The position numbers and the translations under genes are program-made. Positions 8,302 to 17,363 of a stretch of DNA of 64,000 nucleotides are shown here, piece by piece. The notes under the pieces are model-generated. The model saw only the letters and a program-made list of their open reading frames with translations, did no database searches and had not been told where the DNA came from. Source of the stretch: Chryseobacterium sp. (GTDB lineage: Bacteria; Bacteroidota; Bacteroidia; Flavobacteriales; Weeksellaceae); contig JAPUEB010000044.1 in NCBI GenBank assembly GCA_027492795.1, forward strand, positions 62,001 to 126,000. Direction: 5' to 3'. Every line of letters starts with the position of its first letter. Within the stretch, counting starts at the first letter, position 1.

Positions 8302-9372
8302 ATGCCATTCAGAAAACTCAAAAAACTTTTAACGCTCAGAAAAGAGGAAACCGAACGCGATACTTACACCGAAATTGAGGACGGCGTTTTTTTTCGTGGT
8401 CATAATCTTTGGCTTTTGGTTCTTTCGATGGGAATTGCTTGTGTTGGTTTGAACATCAATTCTCCTGCTGCGGTGATTGGTGCAATGCTGATTTCTCCGT
8501 TAATGGGACCGATTGTTGGTTTGGCTTTCGGACTTTCAATTCATCATAAAAATTTGGTAAGACTTTCGCTCTGGAATTGGGGAATTATGGTGGGAACCGG
8601 ACTTTTGGCTTCTACTGTTTATTTTTTAATCTCGCCTTTTCATTCCGAAACTTCGCAATTAGCAGCTTTTAAAGAAGCCACAATTTTTGACTGTTTTTTG
8701 GCACTTTTTGGTGGTTTTGCTTGGTTTTTGGGCATTACAAAAAAAGAAGCGATTAAAGTAATTGCTGGAGTTGCCGTTGCTACAGCCTGTATTCCACCGC
8801 TTTGTACCGCAGGTTATGGTTTGGCGAATTTAAACTGGGATTATTTTTTCGGTGGACTCTATTTTTACCTTGTTAATTGTGTATTTATAGGAATTGGAAC
8901 TTGGATTTTGAGCATTATTCTTGGTTATCAAAAATATTATCTTGAAAAAAATGAAAAATTAAGCAAAACGACATCTGTTGTGATTTCAGTTTTATCGATT
9001 TTGGTTTTATTGCCAAGTGTTTTTTTCACGATTGACAAATGGAAACAGGAAAATTTAAAACAACGTGCGGAAGATTACGTGAAATTAATTCAGGAGAAAA
9101 ATCCGGAAATCGCGATTGTAAAACATCACGCTTTTGAAAAAGACAAAAAGAAATATCTTGATATAACCATTTTGAACGACAGCACATTTATTCCCAAAAA
9201 AGAACTTTATCAGCACGATGAGTTGGTAAAAGATATTCAATTAATTTGGCATTATTCCAAAAACTCAACCGCGAATAGTGATATTAAATATTTGCAAAAG
9301 CAAATTAATGATTTGAGGCTTCAGTTGGAAGATAAAAAGAACCAGAATATTAGAATTAAAGAAAGGAATTAG
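8302..9372 (+). CDS. DUF389 family membrane protein
   Basis: A 356-residue polytopic protein with about six membrane segments between residues 34 and 245, including the NSPAAVIGAMLISPLMGPIVGL signature region of DUF389, and a soluble C-terminal part (about 250-356) ending in a coiled-coil. The family function is unknown; some members are annotated as hydrophobic-domain proteins of the TIGR00341 type. It is monocistronic. Confidence 0.88.
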   Translation: MPFRKLKKLLTLRKEETERDTYTEIEDGVFFRGHNLWLLVLSMGIACVGLNINSPAAVIGAMLISPLMGPIVGLAFGLSIHHKNLVRLSLWNWGIMVGTGLLASTVYFLISPFHSETSQLAAFKEATIFDCFLALFGGFAWFLGITKKEAIKVIAGVAVATACIPPLCTAGYGLANLNWDYFFGGLYFYLVNCVFIGIGTWILSIILGYQKYYLEKNEKLSKTTSVVISVLSILVLLPSVFFTIDKWKQENLKQRAEDYVKLIQEKNPEIAIVKHHAFEKDKKKYLDITILNDSTFIPKKELYQHDELVKDIQLIWHYSKNSTANSDIKYLQKQINDLRLQLEDKKNQNIRIKERN

Positions 9373-9449
9373 TTTCCTGCTATTTGAAGAATTTTCCACA
9401 AAAAAGTGGCGGAAATTCCACCACTTTCAAAATTAGAAAATTTTAAATT

Positions 9450-10205
9450 CTATTTCTTAATATAATCGTAGGTAACCACAGTAGTATTGTTTGTAGTTAA
9501 GTTTGTCGTAGTCTTCTTTGTAGGGAAGTTTTCCGGATTGTAGTCGTAGGCAACGGTATAATTTGTAGTAGAACTCATTGTAAAAGAATATGCCGTAATG
9601 TTGTTGGTTAAATGAGTTTTCATATGATCAGGATAAAACTTATCCTCTGAGTTTTTACTGTCGAAAGAGGTGTAGGAATTTTTATATTGTTGCACATTCG
9701 CAGAATTATATTTGGTAATAGAAGTTGTATTTCCCCCAGATTGGGTGTAAACCCATTTATACCCAATCACATTTGCTGAGCTGTATTCTGTAATCGTATC
9801 CAAACCACTGGAATTGTAGGTGTAGGTATAATAATTTTCCAGTGCATTGGTGGTGGGATTAAAATATTCTTCCTTGGTAAGCCTACCAGAAGAATCATAA
9901 GTGAAAACCACATTGCTATTTGGACTACCTGTATAAGTATAGGTAGCTTTTGTAGGTTTTCCGAAGGAATTAAAGTCTGAATAGCTATAAACTTGGTCTG
10001 TATTTGGAGCGCTGTAATGCCTTGTAAAGGTTACAACCCTGTTATTGCCGTCATAAGCAAACGAATCTATATAACTCGGTGCTGTCAGCTTGGTAAGATA
10101 AATGTTTTGTTGCACTGGTTGCTGTGGATCATCTTCTTTTCGGCAAGCTGTGGACAATAAGAATAATGCTAAAAGAGCTAAAATTTTTGCTTTCATTTTT
10201 TTCAA
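9450..10205 (-). CDS. lipoprotein with YD-like repeats
   Basis: The 251-residue protein has a signal peptide with lipobox LSTAC (Cys at about 21), followed by Arg-Lys-Glu-Asp as in Bacteroidota surface lipoproteins. The mature part is made of short beta-strand repeats of the YD/RHS-like pattern (YDSSGRLTKEEY, YNSSGLDTITEY, YDYNPENFP), rich in Thr, Asn and Tyr. Such repeats build beta-spiral shells, but the protein is far too short to be an RHS toxin and has no toxin domain. It is probably a surface or periplasmic structural lipoprotein of unknown role. An alternative start three codons downstream would not change the signal. Confidence 0.75.
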   Translation of the reverse strand: MKKMKAKILALLALFLLSTACRKEDDPQQPVQQNIYLTKLTAPSYIDSFAYDGNNRVVTFTRHYSAPNTDQVYSYSDFNSFGKPTKATYTYTGSPNSNVVFTYDSSGRLTKEEYFNPTTNALENYYTYTYNSSGLDTITEYSSANVIGYKWVYTQSGGNTTSITKYNSANVQQYKNSYTSFDSKNSEDKFYPDHMKTHLTNNITAYSFTMSSTTNYTVAYDYNPENFPTKKTTTNLTTNNTTVVTYDYIKK

Positions 10206-10411
10206 GATTTTAATTAATGTATAGGTTTTAAATTGGTATTAATACAATGAATTTATTGAACGTTGTAAAATTAAATGGTTTCCAAAGACCAACCAATCAA
10301 CCTTTTTCTTGATTTTTTTGAATGAAAATCTATCATACACAATAATTTTCTATTCAATTATCAATGCAAAATAGAAACATCCTTTTAGTAGGGAAATCAT
10401 TTCTTTTTCCT

Positions 10412-10419
10412 TAATTTTG
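10412..10419 (+). promoter_or_regulatory. Bacteroidota -7 box for glyS
   Basis: TAATTTTG, matching TAnnTTTG, 20 bp before the glyS ATG. The -33 element is not obvious. Confidence 0.45.
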
Positions 10420-10438
10420 CACTTCAAATTCAAGATTT

Positions 10439-11980
10439 ATGGCAAAGCAGGAAGATGTTTTCAAAAATGTGGTTTCCCACGCAAAAGAATACGGTTTTAT
10501 TTTCCCAAGTTCGGAGATATATGACGGACTTTCAGCAGTTTATGATTACGGACAAAATGGTGCTGAACTGAAAAATAACATCAAGCAATATTGGTGGAAA
10601 GCAATGGTTCAACTGAACGAAAACATTGTGGGAATTGATTCCGCTATTTTGATGCATCCTACCATTTGGAAAGCTTCCGGACACGTTGATGCGTTTAATG
10701 ATCCTTTGATTGACAACAAAGATTCCAAAAAACGTTTCCGCGCCGATGTTTTAATAGAAGATTACTGCGCAAAACTGGAAGACAAAGCCCAAAAAGAAAT
10801 TGAAAAAGCTGCGAAAAGATTTGGCGACGCTTTTGACCAAGAACAGTTCGAAAATACCAATGAAAGAGTTTTAGAATATAGGAAAAAATACCGCGCAATC
10901 CTTTCCAGAATGGCGAAATCTCTGGAAACGGAAAATTTAGCAGATGTAAAAGCCTTAATTGAAGAACTGGAAATCGCTGATCCTGACACCGGTTCTAAAA
11001 ACTGGACGGAAGTTCGCCAATTCAACCTAATGTTCGGCACAAAATTAGGCGCTTCTGCAGATCATGCGATGGATTTATACCTTCGTCCGGAAACAGCGCA
11101 GGGAATTTTTGTAAATTATCTGAATGTTCAAAAAACTTCCCGCAATAAATTACCTTTCGGAATTGCACAAATCGGGAAAGCCTTTAGAAATGAGATTGTT
11201 GCAAGGCAATTCATCTTCAGAATGCGCGAATTTGAACAAATGGAAATGCAGTTTTTCGTTCCACCGGGTACGGAACTGAAATTCTACGAAGAATGGAAGC
11301 AAAAACGTTTAAACTGGCATTTGGCTCTTGGTTTAGGCGCAGAAAACTATAAATTCCACGACCACGAAAAATTGGCGCATTATGCGAATGCTGCTGCAGA
11401 TATCGAGTTTAAATTTCCTTTCGGTTTCAAAGAATTGGAAGGAATTCACTCCAGAACCGATTTCGATTTGAACGCTCACGAACAATATTCCGGAAAAAAA
11501 TTGCAATATTTTGACCCCGAAAGAAACGAAAACTACGTTCCTTACGTAGTGGAAACTTCTATTGGTTTGGACAGAATGTTTTTAGCATTAATGTCGCACT
11601 GTTTGAAAAACGAAACTTTGGAAGACGGTTCCGAAAGAACAGTTCTTTCGCTTCCACCAGCTTTGGCCCCTGTAAAAGCTGCAATTTTACCATTGATGAA
11701 AAAAGATGGACTTGCAGAATACGCCACGAAAATTTACGACGATCTGAAATATGATTTCAACGTGTATTACGAAGAAAAAGACGCAATCGGAAAACGCTAC
11801 CGTCGTCAAGATGCCATTGGAACACCTTTCTGTATCACTATTGATCACGATTCTTTGAATGATAACACCGTAACTTTAAGAGACCGAGATACGATGAAAC
11901 AGGAAAGAGTTCCGGTTGCGGATTTGCGCAGAATTATTGATGAGAAAGTGAATTTTAGAACGTTGCTTTCGAAAATTTAG
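10439..11980 (+). CDS. glyS: glycine--tRNA ligase
   Basis: This 513-residue single-chain class II glycyl-tRNA synthetase charges tRNA-Gly. The N-terminal motif 1 region (FIFPSSEIYDG) is followed by RPETAQGIFVNY, FRNEI (motif 2), REFEQMEMQFF and the motif 3 segment ETSIGLDRMFLAL. The C-terminal anticodon-binding domain begins near residue 400 (LAPVKAAILPL). This is the alpha2 type found in Bacteroidota, eukaryotes and archaea, not the alpha2beta2 GlyQS type. The spacer after it holds an inverted repeat and a terminator. Confidence 0.97.
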   Translation: MAKQEDVFKNVVSHAKEYGFIFPSSEIYDGLSAVYDYGQNGAELKNNIKQYWWKAMVQLNENIVGIDSAILMHPTIWKASGHVDAFNDPLIDNKDSKKRFRADVLIEDYCAKLEDKAQKEIEKAAKRFGDAFDQEQFENTNERVLEYRKKYRAILSRMAKSLETENLADVKALIEELEIADPDTGSKNWTEVRQFNLMFGTKLGASADHAMDLYLRPETAQGIFVNYLNVQKTSRNKLPFGIAQIGKAFRNEIVARQFIFRMREFEQMEMQFFVPPGTELKFYEEWKQKRLNWHLALGLGAENYKFHDHEKLAHYANAAADIEFKFPFGFKELEGIHSRTDFDLNAHEQYSGKKLQYFDPERNENYVPYVVETSIGLDRMFLALMSHCLKNETLEDGSERTVLSLPPALAPVKAAILPLMKKDGLAEYATKIYDDLKYDFNVYYEEKDAIGKRYRRQDAIGTPFCITIDHDSLNDNTVTLRDRDTMKQERVPVADLRRIIDEKVNFRTLLSKI

Positions 11981-11992
11981 GAAGCTTTTAGG

Positions 11993-12025
11993 AAACCTTA
12001 TAGGTTTCCGAAACCTATAAGGTTT
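11993..12025. repeat. inverted repeat AAACCTTATAGGTTT
   Basis: Perfect 15-bp arms AAACCTTATAGGTTT (11993-12007) and AAACCTATAAGGTTT (12011-12025) with a 3-base spacer. Structure and end sequence are like the palindrome at 3423-3455, so the two belong to one repeat family with a variable centre. Confidence 0.75.
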
Positions 12026-12040
12026 AAGACAGTTACATGA

Positions 12041-12073
12041 AAAATTCCCACAGTATTCTTGCGGGAATTTTTT
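12041..12073 (+). terminator. intrinsic terminator after glyS
   Basis: Arms AAAATTCCC (12041-12049) and GGGAATTTT (12063-12071), with an extra CxC/GxG pairing inside, followed by a T tract. Confidence 0.75.
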
Positions 12074-12076
12074 ATT

Positions 12077-12084
12077 TAAATTTG
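12077..12084 (+). promoter_or_regulatory. Bacteroidota -7 box for the serine hydrolase
   Basis: TAAATTTG directly after the glyS terminator and 15 bp before the ATG; no clear -33 box. Confidence 0.35.
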
Positions 12085-12098
12085 CTTAAAACAAACCT

Positions 12099-13235
12099 AT
12101 GAGAAAAATCCTAAAAACAATTGCCGTTATTCTCGCTGTTTTAATCGCTCTTGCTTATACATTCGATTACGACTATCTTTTTAAGGGAATTGCAAAAACT
12201 TACTTACGTGGTGAAAACAGCGCAACTATAGACGATGGTAAGCTTTTCTCGTCCAACCCTATTTTAGCAGGAAAACCCCGAATTTGGGAAAAAGACTCGC
12301 TTTACAACAAACAAAAATTACCAAAATCTATCGCGGATAACCTGAAAGAAACAAAAACCGCCTCCTTTTTAGTCATCAAAAACGGAAAAATTCTTCACGA
12401 GGAATATTGGGACGGTTTTACGGAATCTTCAAAAACAAATTCCTTTTCTATGGCGAAAGCAGTTACGGTTTTGCTGATTGGAAAAGCGATTGAAGACGGT
12501 AAAATAAAAAATCTCAACCAAAAATATTCAGATTTTTACGAAAATTACGCGAATATTCCATTTGGAAAAAACCTTACCCTGAAAGAACTTGCCGCAATGG
12601 AAGCTGGTTTAAACTGGAATGAAAATTACAAAAATCCGTTCGCGCCAAACGCAAAAGCATATTATGGAAACAGTCTTGCTGAAGCTACTTTTCTAAAAGG
12701 TTTTAAAGAAGAGCCCGGAAAAACTTTTGAATATCAAAGCGGAGCAACCCAACTTCTTGGTTTTGCGCTTCGGAAGGCGGTAAATGTTCCGGTTGCGAGT
12801 TACCTTTCCAACAAAATTTGGCAACCACTCGGAATGGAAAGTGATGCTTATTGGACTACTGATGACAACGAAATGGAAAAAACTTTTTGTTGTATTTATG
12901 CACAATCACGAGATTTTGCGAAACTCGGGCAATTATTTTTGGATGAAGGAAAAGTAGATTCCACCCAAATCATCAATCCAAAATTTTTGCAAGAAATGGT
13001 AACTCCTACAAAAGCTTCCAAAGAAATATACGGTTTAGGAATGTGGATTAATAATGACAACCCAATAAAACATTACTATTTCCTTGGTTTACAGGGACAA
13101 TACATTATTATAGTTCCTGAAAAACAAATGATTATCGTAAGAACCGGAAGCTACGATAACCAACCGAAAAACGACCGCGGAAGACCTGATCAGGTAAAGT
13201 TTTTGGTAAATGAAACTGTAAAATATTTTCTATAA
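12099..13235 (+). CDS. serine hydrolase of the class C beta-lactamase fold
   Basis: The 378-residue protein has an N-terminal membrane anchor or signal (about 4-22) and a beta-lactamase/penicillin-binding-like domain. The catalytic SxxK is visible as SMAK at Ser117-Lys120, and the second motif appears as YQS near residue 208 instead of the usual YxN. A C-terminal GLGMWI...GLQGQYIIIVP segment matches the KTG-region strand of the family. Members include esterases, peptidases and beta-lactamases, so the substrate cannot be told from sequence. It is probably periplasmic and monocistronic. Confidence 0.85.
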   Translation: MRKILKTIAVILAVLIALAYTFDYDYLFKGIAKTYLRGENSATIDDGKLFSSNPILAGKPRIWEKDSLYNKQKLPKSIADNLKETKTASFLVIKNGKILHEEYWDGFTESSKTNSFSMAKAVTVLLIGKAIEDGKIKNLNQKYSDFYENYANIPFGKNLTLKELAAMEAGLNWNENYKNPFAPNAKAYYGNSLAEATFLKGFKEEPGKTFEYQSGATQLLGFALRKAVNVPVASYLSNKIWQPLGMESDAYWTTDDNEMEKTFCCIYAQSRDFAKLGQLFLDEGKVDSTQIINPKFLQEMVTPTKASKEIYGLGMWINNDNPIKHYYFLGLQGQYIIIVPEKQMIIVRTGSYDNQPKNDRGRPDQVKFLVNETVKYFL

Positions 13236-13499
13236 CTTACTGTTTTTTAGAATTTTGCATATTTCAAATCAAACATTAGCACAATTGTTTAGCATAAAAG
13301 CGAAGAATTATTTTAGAAATCTTAAGCGCAAAGTTTGCAAAGGCGCTAAGCTTAGCAAGAGAATCATAAAATTTGACATTTGCTGAACAAAGTGCCTTTG
13401 CGAAAGTAAAAAATAACAACTATCATATTAGAACTCGTTGGGTTCTTTGCGATAAAATTTAATCCAAAAAAGTATAAGACTTTTTTTAATAGTGAAAAA
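13236..13499. repeat. spacer with GCAAAGGCGC-type repeat
   Basis: The 264-bp spacer carries GCAAAGGCGCTAAGCTTAGC (13337-13356), nearly repeated at 38512-38534. A CTTTGCG stretch further on (about 13396) is complementary to part of it. No ORF is supported. Confidence 0.5.
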
Positions 13500-14108
13500 A
13501 TGAAAACAGATACAAGAATAGACGAATATATCGACAAAGCGCAACCTTTCGCAAAACCCATTTTAGAATATCTTCGCGAGACGATTCATGAATTTTGTCC
13601 ACAAACGGAAGAAGACTGGAAGTGGAGCTATCCTCATTTTATGTACAACGGAAAAATACTTGCTGCGATGTGCGCTTTTAAAAACCATTGCGGAATGGGA
13701 TTTTGGTTGGAAAGCGAGATGAAAACTGTAAAAGAGTTCATTAAAGGTCGTGAAAAACCCGGAATGTTTACATTGGCGAAAATTACAAAAATTGAAGACC
13801 TTCCGCCAAAAGCAAAATTAGGTGCAGCTATAAAAGAAGCGATGGAATTAATAGAAATGGGCGTGAAAATGAAAAAAGCAGCACCAAATTCCAAAGAGCC
13901 TGAAACTCCAGATTACTTTTTGAATGCATTGAAAACCAACAAACAAGCTTTAGAGGTTTTTCAAAAAAAATCGCCTTCTTTTCGTAAGGAATATATTTTG
14001 TGGATTACCGATGCAAAAACCGAAACTACCCGAAACAAGCGTATGGAACAGGCTTTAGAATGGATTTCTGAAGGAAAAGGACGCAACTGGAAATACGAAA
14101 AATGTTGA
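13500..14108 (+). CDS. DUF1801 plus YdeI/OmdA-like domain protein
   Basis: The 202-residue protein has an N-terminal DUF1801-like domain (about 10-115; the WSYPHFMYNGKILAAMCAFKNHCGMGFW stretch is typical) and a C-terminal OmdA/YdeI-like helical domain (FLNALKTNKQALEVF...YILWITDAKTETTRNKR). Such proteins are annotated as YdeI/OmpD-associated and some are proposed to take part in bacteriocin protection, but the molecular role is not established. No signal peptide is present, so it is cytoplasmic. It precedes an unknown gene by 3 bp and is probably cotranscribed with it. Confidence 0.82.
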   Translation: MKTDTRIDEYIDKAQPFAKPILEYLRETIHEFCPQTEEDWKWSYPHFMYNGKILAAMCAFKNHCGMGFWLESEMKTVKEFIKGREKPGMFTLAKITKIEDLPPKAKLGAAIKEAMELIEMGVKMKKAAPNSKEPETPDYFLNALKTNKQALEVFQKKSPSFRKEYILWITDAKTETTRNKRMEQALEWISEGKGRNWKYEKC

Positions 14109-14111
14109 GAA

Positions 14112-14597
14112 ATGGGAATAACAATTCACATAGAAGGAACGCTGAAATCTCAAAAAGATTATAATGAGTTTATAGCTTTTTCCACGGCTTTTGCGGAAGA
14201 AAACAGTCTTCAGTATGAACTTTTCAAGGACAGGAAAAACTTTTTGATAAAAGTAAAAAACGGGAAAATTATTGATGAAGAATATATGGTAAAAGGAATT
14301 AAGATAAAGCCTGACGAAAATTCTGAATCTCTTCATTTTGAATTTGATGACGATTTGCACACCCAAACTTTCTGTAAAACGCAGTTTGCGTGTGCTGAAA
14401 CTCACATTTTTATCATCAGTTTTCTCCGAAAAATAGAACCATTTTTTGAAAACTTAAAAGTTATAGATGAAGGTGGTTATTGGGAAAGCAACGACCGTTC
14501 TGCATTGGAAGAAAAAATGCAGTTTCTAACAAAAATGATTGATGAAATTTCTGAAAAATACAAGGAACAAAAAGACCAAAAATGGCGTTATAACTAA
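14112..14597 (+). CDS. hypothetical cytoplasmic protein
   Basis: This 161-residue soluble protein has no signal and no recognised domain. It contains alternating beta and helical stretches and a charged C-terminal helix (about 130-161). The start codon lies 3 bp after the stop of the YdeI-like gene, which strongly suggests translational coupling and a shared pathway. Similar immunity-like or sensing proteins are common in Bacteroidota, but nothing here identifies it. Confidence 0.65.
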   Translation: MGITIHIEGTLKSQKDYNEFIAFSTAFAEENSLQYELFKDRKNFLIKVKNGKIIDEEYMVKGIKIKPDENSESLHFEFDDDLHTQTFCKTQFACAETHIFIISFLRKIEPFFENLKVIDEGGYWESNDRSALEEKMQFLTKMIDEISEKYKEQKDQKWRYN

Positions 14598-14776
14598 AAA
14601 TCTGCGCATAGCTTCTTACCTTTATCTTGACAAAATTGTTCGTTTTAAGCATTTATATTTAGCAGTATAAACATTAACTATCTTAAAAAAGACAAAATAT
14701 AGTTAAAGTTTGTTAAAAATTTGCTTATTAAAATATTTTCTGGTATTCTTCTAATGAAACTTTAAATATTTATATT

Positions 14777-15286
14777 ATGAAAAAGAATTTCTTTATCATG
14801 ATAACAAGTATTTTATTGTTATCATGTAGTGGAACAGACCGCGAAATTGCGGAAGTGAGTAACATTGAGCATGCGCGTCAGTATGCAACTATGACGGAAG
14901 GTTTTCATGATGATTTTATAGCTGCAGCAGAGAGCAAATATGGAGCCGTAGCTAAGCTAAATGATGAAAATTCGTACACCTTGTCCTATGAAAATGGGAA
15001 AGAGCTGAACATCAAACTACTAAGCGGTAAAAAGGCATTAATTAGCGGGTCTTTTATTAACGATTCGGAACTGGAAATAATTTTTGATCCGGAAGAAATT
15101 GAAGAGCCAGAAATTACAGTCGTTCATAGCGCGTGCTCTGAACATCCAAAAAATGAATCTTTTAACCAGTGTTTTAAAAGAGAATGGGACGATTTCTGTG
15201 ATGGAATTGTAGGTTGTGTTACACAAGCGGTAAAGCCGATAATGGTAGCAGCATTAATTTCCGCTCATTGCTTAACTTGTAAATAA
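14777..15286 (+). CDS. Cys-rich lipoprotein, unknown function
   Basis: The 169-residue protein has a signal peptide with lipobox LLSC (Cys at about 17). The middle part (about 40-110) is charged. The C-terminal 55 residues hold six cysteines (ACS, QCF, FCD, GCV, HCL, TCK) around a hydrophobic stretch (GIVGCVTQAVKPIMVAALI), suggesting a disulfide-stabilised amphipathic region. No family is recognised. It is followed 15 bp later by a two-segment membrane protein, so the two are probably one operon. Confidence 0.65.
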   Translation: MKKNFFIMITSILLLSCSGTDREIAEVSNIEHARQYATMTEGFHDDFIAAAESKYGAVAKLNDENSYTLSYENGKELNIKLLSGKKALISGSFINDSELEIIFDPEEIEEPEITVVHSACSEHPKNESFNQCFKREWDDFCDGIVGCVTQAVKPIMVAALISAHCLTCK

Positions 15287-15301
15287 TAAATTATTTTAAT
15301 T

Positions 15302-15496
15302 ATGAATACGACCAATAAAATTTTGTTCTTTATTTTTATTTTTGGATTCCTGTTAGCAGTTATCGGTACCTACTTAAAAATAAACGAACTAGATTATTCA
15401 AATTTAGTTTTAGCATCTGGAATGATTCTAAACTCTAGTATGATTGTGGCTCTAATTGTATATAATTTCTCGAAGTTAACGAAATTATTGAGGTAA
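15302..15496 (+). CDS. small membrane protein, two TM segments
   Basis: A 64-residue protein with two hydrophobic helices (about 6-25 and 36-54). The layout, with an IGTYLKI-like segment between the helices, loosely resembles the short GldL-N-like membrane proteins found in many Flavobacteriia, but this is only a visual similarity. It is probably cotranscribed with the upstream Cys-rich lipoprotein. Confidence 0.55.
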   Translation: MNTTNKILFFIFIFGFLLAVIGTYLKINELDYSNLVLASGMILNSSMIVALIVYNFSKLTKLLR

Positions 15497-15552
15497 CAAG
15501 AGTAATCTTACGTAAGTAAATGCTCGTTAAAAAAAATATCGAGGCTTTTTAC

Positions 15553-15583
15553 AAAAAACGCTAACCAATAGTTAGCGTTTTTT
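15553..15583. terminator. bidirectional intrinsic terminator
   Basis: Perfect 13-bp arms AAAAAACGCTAAC (15553-15565) and GTTAGCGTTTTTT (15571-15583) with a 5-base loop. It serves the small membrane protein gene on the plus strand and hemE on the minus strand. Confidence 0.88.
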
Positions 15584-15608
15584 CTTTTATATCTTCAAAA
15601 AAAAAATT

Positions 15609-16634
15609 CTATCCCTTCCACTCCACAACCGCACGAATAAACGCTTCCGCATTTTCCACAGGAATATTGGGCAAAATACCGTGTCCAAGGTTGACGATGT
15701 ATTGGTCTTTTCCAAAACGATTGATCATCTCGTGAACCATTTTTCTAATGGTTTCCGGTGAAGAATGTAATCTCGCAGGATCGAAATTTCCTTGCAAAGT
15801 AATGCCATTATTGGTTAAAGATCTTGCAATTTCAGGCTTTATTGTCCAGTCAACACCCAATGCAGAAACCGGACTTTTCACCATTTCTTCCAAAGCAAAC
15901 CAACAACCTTTTCCAAAAACCACAACGTGTGTTAATGGAGAAAGCGCATCAACAATTTGCTTGATATATTTCCAAGAAAATTCCTGATAATCTTCTGGCG
16001 ACAACATTCCGCCCCAAGAATCGAAAATTTGAACCGCGGAAACGCCTTTTTCCACTTTTCTTTTCAGATAAGCAATCGTGGTATCTGTAATTTTTTGTAA
16101 AAGTAAATGTGCAGCTTCCGGTTGAGTGAAACAGAAAGATTTCGCTATATCGAACGCTTTACTTCCTTTTCCTTCAATACAATAGCACAAAATCGTCCAA
16201 GGTGAACCTGCAAAACCAATCAATGGAATTTCATTGTCCAGTTTTTCCAAAGTCATTTCAATAGCATCAAAAACGTAGCCCAAAGTATCATTCACGTCCG
16301 GAACTATCACATTCTGAACCTGTTCCATCGTACGAATTGGATTATCCAACCAAGGTCCAACGTTTTCCTTCATTTTAAAATCGATTCCCATTGCTTGTGG
16401 AACCACCAAAATATCAGAAAAAAGAATCGCGGCATCCAAAGGAAACCTGCGAATTGGCTGCACTGTAATTTCAGAGGCCAATTCTGGCGTTTGACAACGT
16501 GTGAAAAAATCGAATTTATCGCGAAGTGCTATAAATTCTGGCAAATATCTTCCAGCTTGTCGCATCATCCAAACCGGCGGTCTTTCCACGGTTTCTCCGC
16601 GAAGTGCTTTTAAGTAAAGGTCGTTTTTAATCAT
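15609..16634 (-). CDS. hemE: uroporphyrinogen decarboxylase
   Basis: HemE removes four carboxyl groups from uroporphyrinogen III to give coproporphyrinogen III. The N-terminal signature [17 protein letters not shown] and the second signature [12 protein letters not shown] are present. The start at 16634 ([14 protein letters not shown]) is the conserved family N-terminus; an 18-codon upstream extension to 16688 exists but is rich in repetitive AT sequence and unlikely to be translated. It is the last gene of the heme operon, followed by the terminator at 15553-15583. Confidence 0.96.
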   Translation of the reverse strand: MIKNDLYLKALRGETVERPPVWMMRQAGRYLPEFIALRDKFDFFTRCQTPELASEITVQPIRRFPLDAAILFSDILVVPQAMGIDFKMKENVGPWLDNPIRTMEQVQNVIVPDVNDTLGYVFDAIEMTLEKLDNEIPLIGFAGSPWTILCYCIEGKGSKAFDIAKSFCFTQPEAAHLLLQKITDTTIAYLKRKVEKGVSAVQIFDSWGGMLSPEDYQEFSWKYIKQIVDALSPLTHVVVFGKGCWFALEEMVKSPVSALGVDWTIKPEIARSLTNNGITLQGNFDPARLHSSPETIRKMVHEMINRFGKDQYIVNLGHGILPNIPVENAEAFIRAVVEWKG

Positions 16635-16691
16635 AATTTTAGATTTCAGATGACAGATTTCAGACATGATCAATTTATCACTTATCAATCA

Positions 16692-17363
16692 TCATTTATC
16701 AATTATTAATTTCAGCAAATCGTCCAAATTGCTTTCCTTGCTGGTAATAATTTTATTTTTTGTAAATTTTTTCAGTTCATTTTCAGTGGTTTCTCCGATG
16801 GAAAATATCTTGAAACCGTCTAAAGAATTAAACTTTGCAAAACTACGAACTCCACTCGGGCTAAAAAAACAAACCGCATCATATTTTCCCTCAATTTTCG
16901 GATAAAGCAGAGTGGTTTCGTAAATCGGGACTTTTTTATACCAAATATTTTGCAGCGGCAACCTTTTGTTCAGAACATCCAAGGCCAAATTTCCACAGAA
17001 ATGCAGAAACTTTTCGTGAACGCCGTTTTCTATAATAAAATCGGATAGTTCGGAAGCGTGTTTTGCCACCTTGAAAGTTCCAAAGCCATTTTTGCGGAGT
17101 TCTTTTTTTGTTTTTAAACCTACTGCATATACTTTATTGTAATGTTCTGTATGCGCAAAGTTTTCGTCGGGCTTAAAGCCGTTTTCAAAGAAAGATTTCA
17201 CCCCGTTTACGCTGGTGAAAATCAGCGACTTATTTTTCAGGTCAAATGGAGTAATTTGGTAATGCCTTATCCCGATAACATCCACAAAATCACACGAAAA
17301 ATCGCTTCCAATTTTTCTGGAAACCTCTCTTTTGATGCTTGTTTTGGTGAAAAGGATTTTCAT
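16692..17363 (-). CDS. hemD: uroporphyrinogen-III synthase
   Basis: A 223-residue protein of the HemD fold, which closes hydroxymethylbilane to uroporphyrinogen III. The family is poorly conserved. Recognisable parts are FTSVNGVKSFFENGF, AVGLKTKKELRKNGF, and the C-terminal FFSPSGVRSFAKF followed by FSIGETTENELKK. The position directly before hemE fits. It begins on the base adjacent to the stop of the YhcG-like nuclease gene, which interrupts the usual hemC-hemD neighbourhood. Confidence 0.9.
   Translation of the reverse strand: MKILFTKTSIKREVSRKIGSDFSCDFVDVIGIRHYQITPFDLKNKSLIFTSVNGVKSFFENGFKPDENFAHTEHYNKVYAVGLKTKKELRKNGFGTFKVAKHASELSDFIIENGVHEKFLHFCGNLALDVLNKRLPLQNIWYKKVPIYETTLLYPKIEGKYDAVCFFSPSGVRSFAKFNSLDGFKIFSIGETTENELKKFTKNKIITSKESNLDDLLKLIIDK

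Noticed and set aside
9450-10205. RHS/polymorphic toxin
   Set aside because: Only short YD-like repeats and a lipobox are present; there is no core shell, cleavage motif or toxin domain, and the length is too small.
16635-16688. N-terminal extension of HemE
   Set aside because: The conserved family N-terminus begins at 16634, and the extra codons come from AT-rich, repetitive sequence between hemD and hemE.
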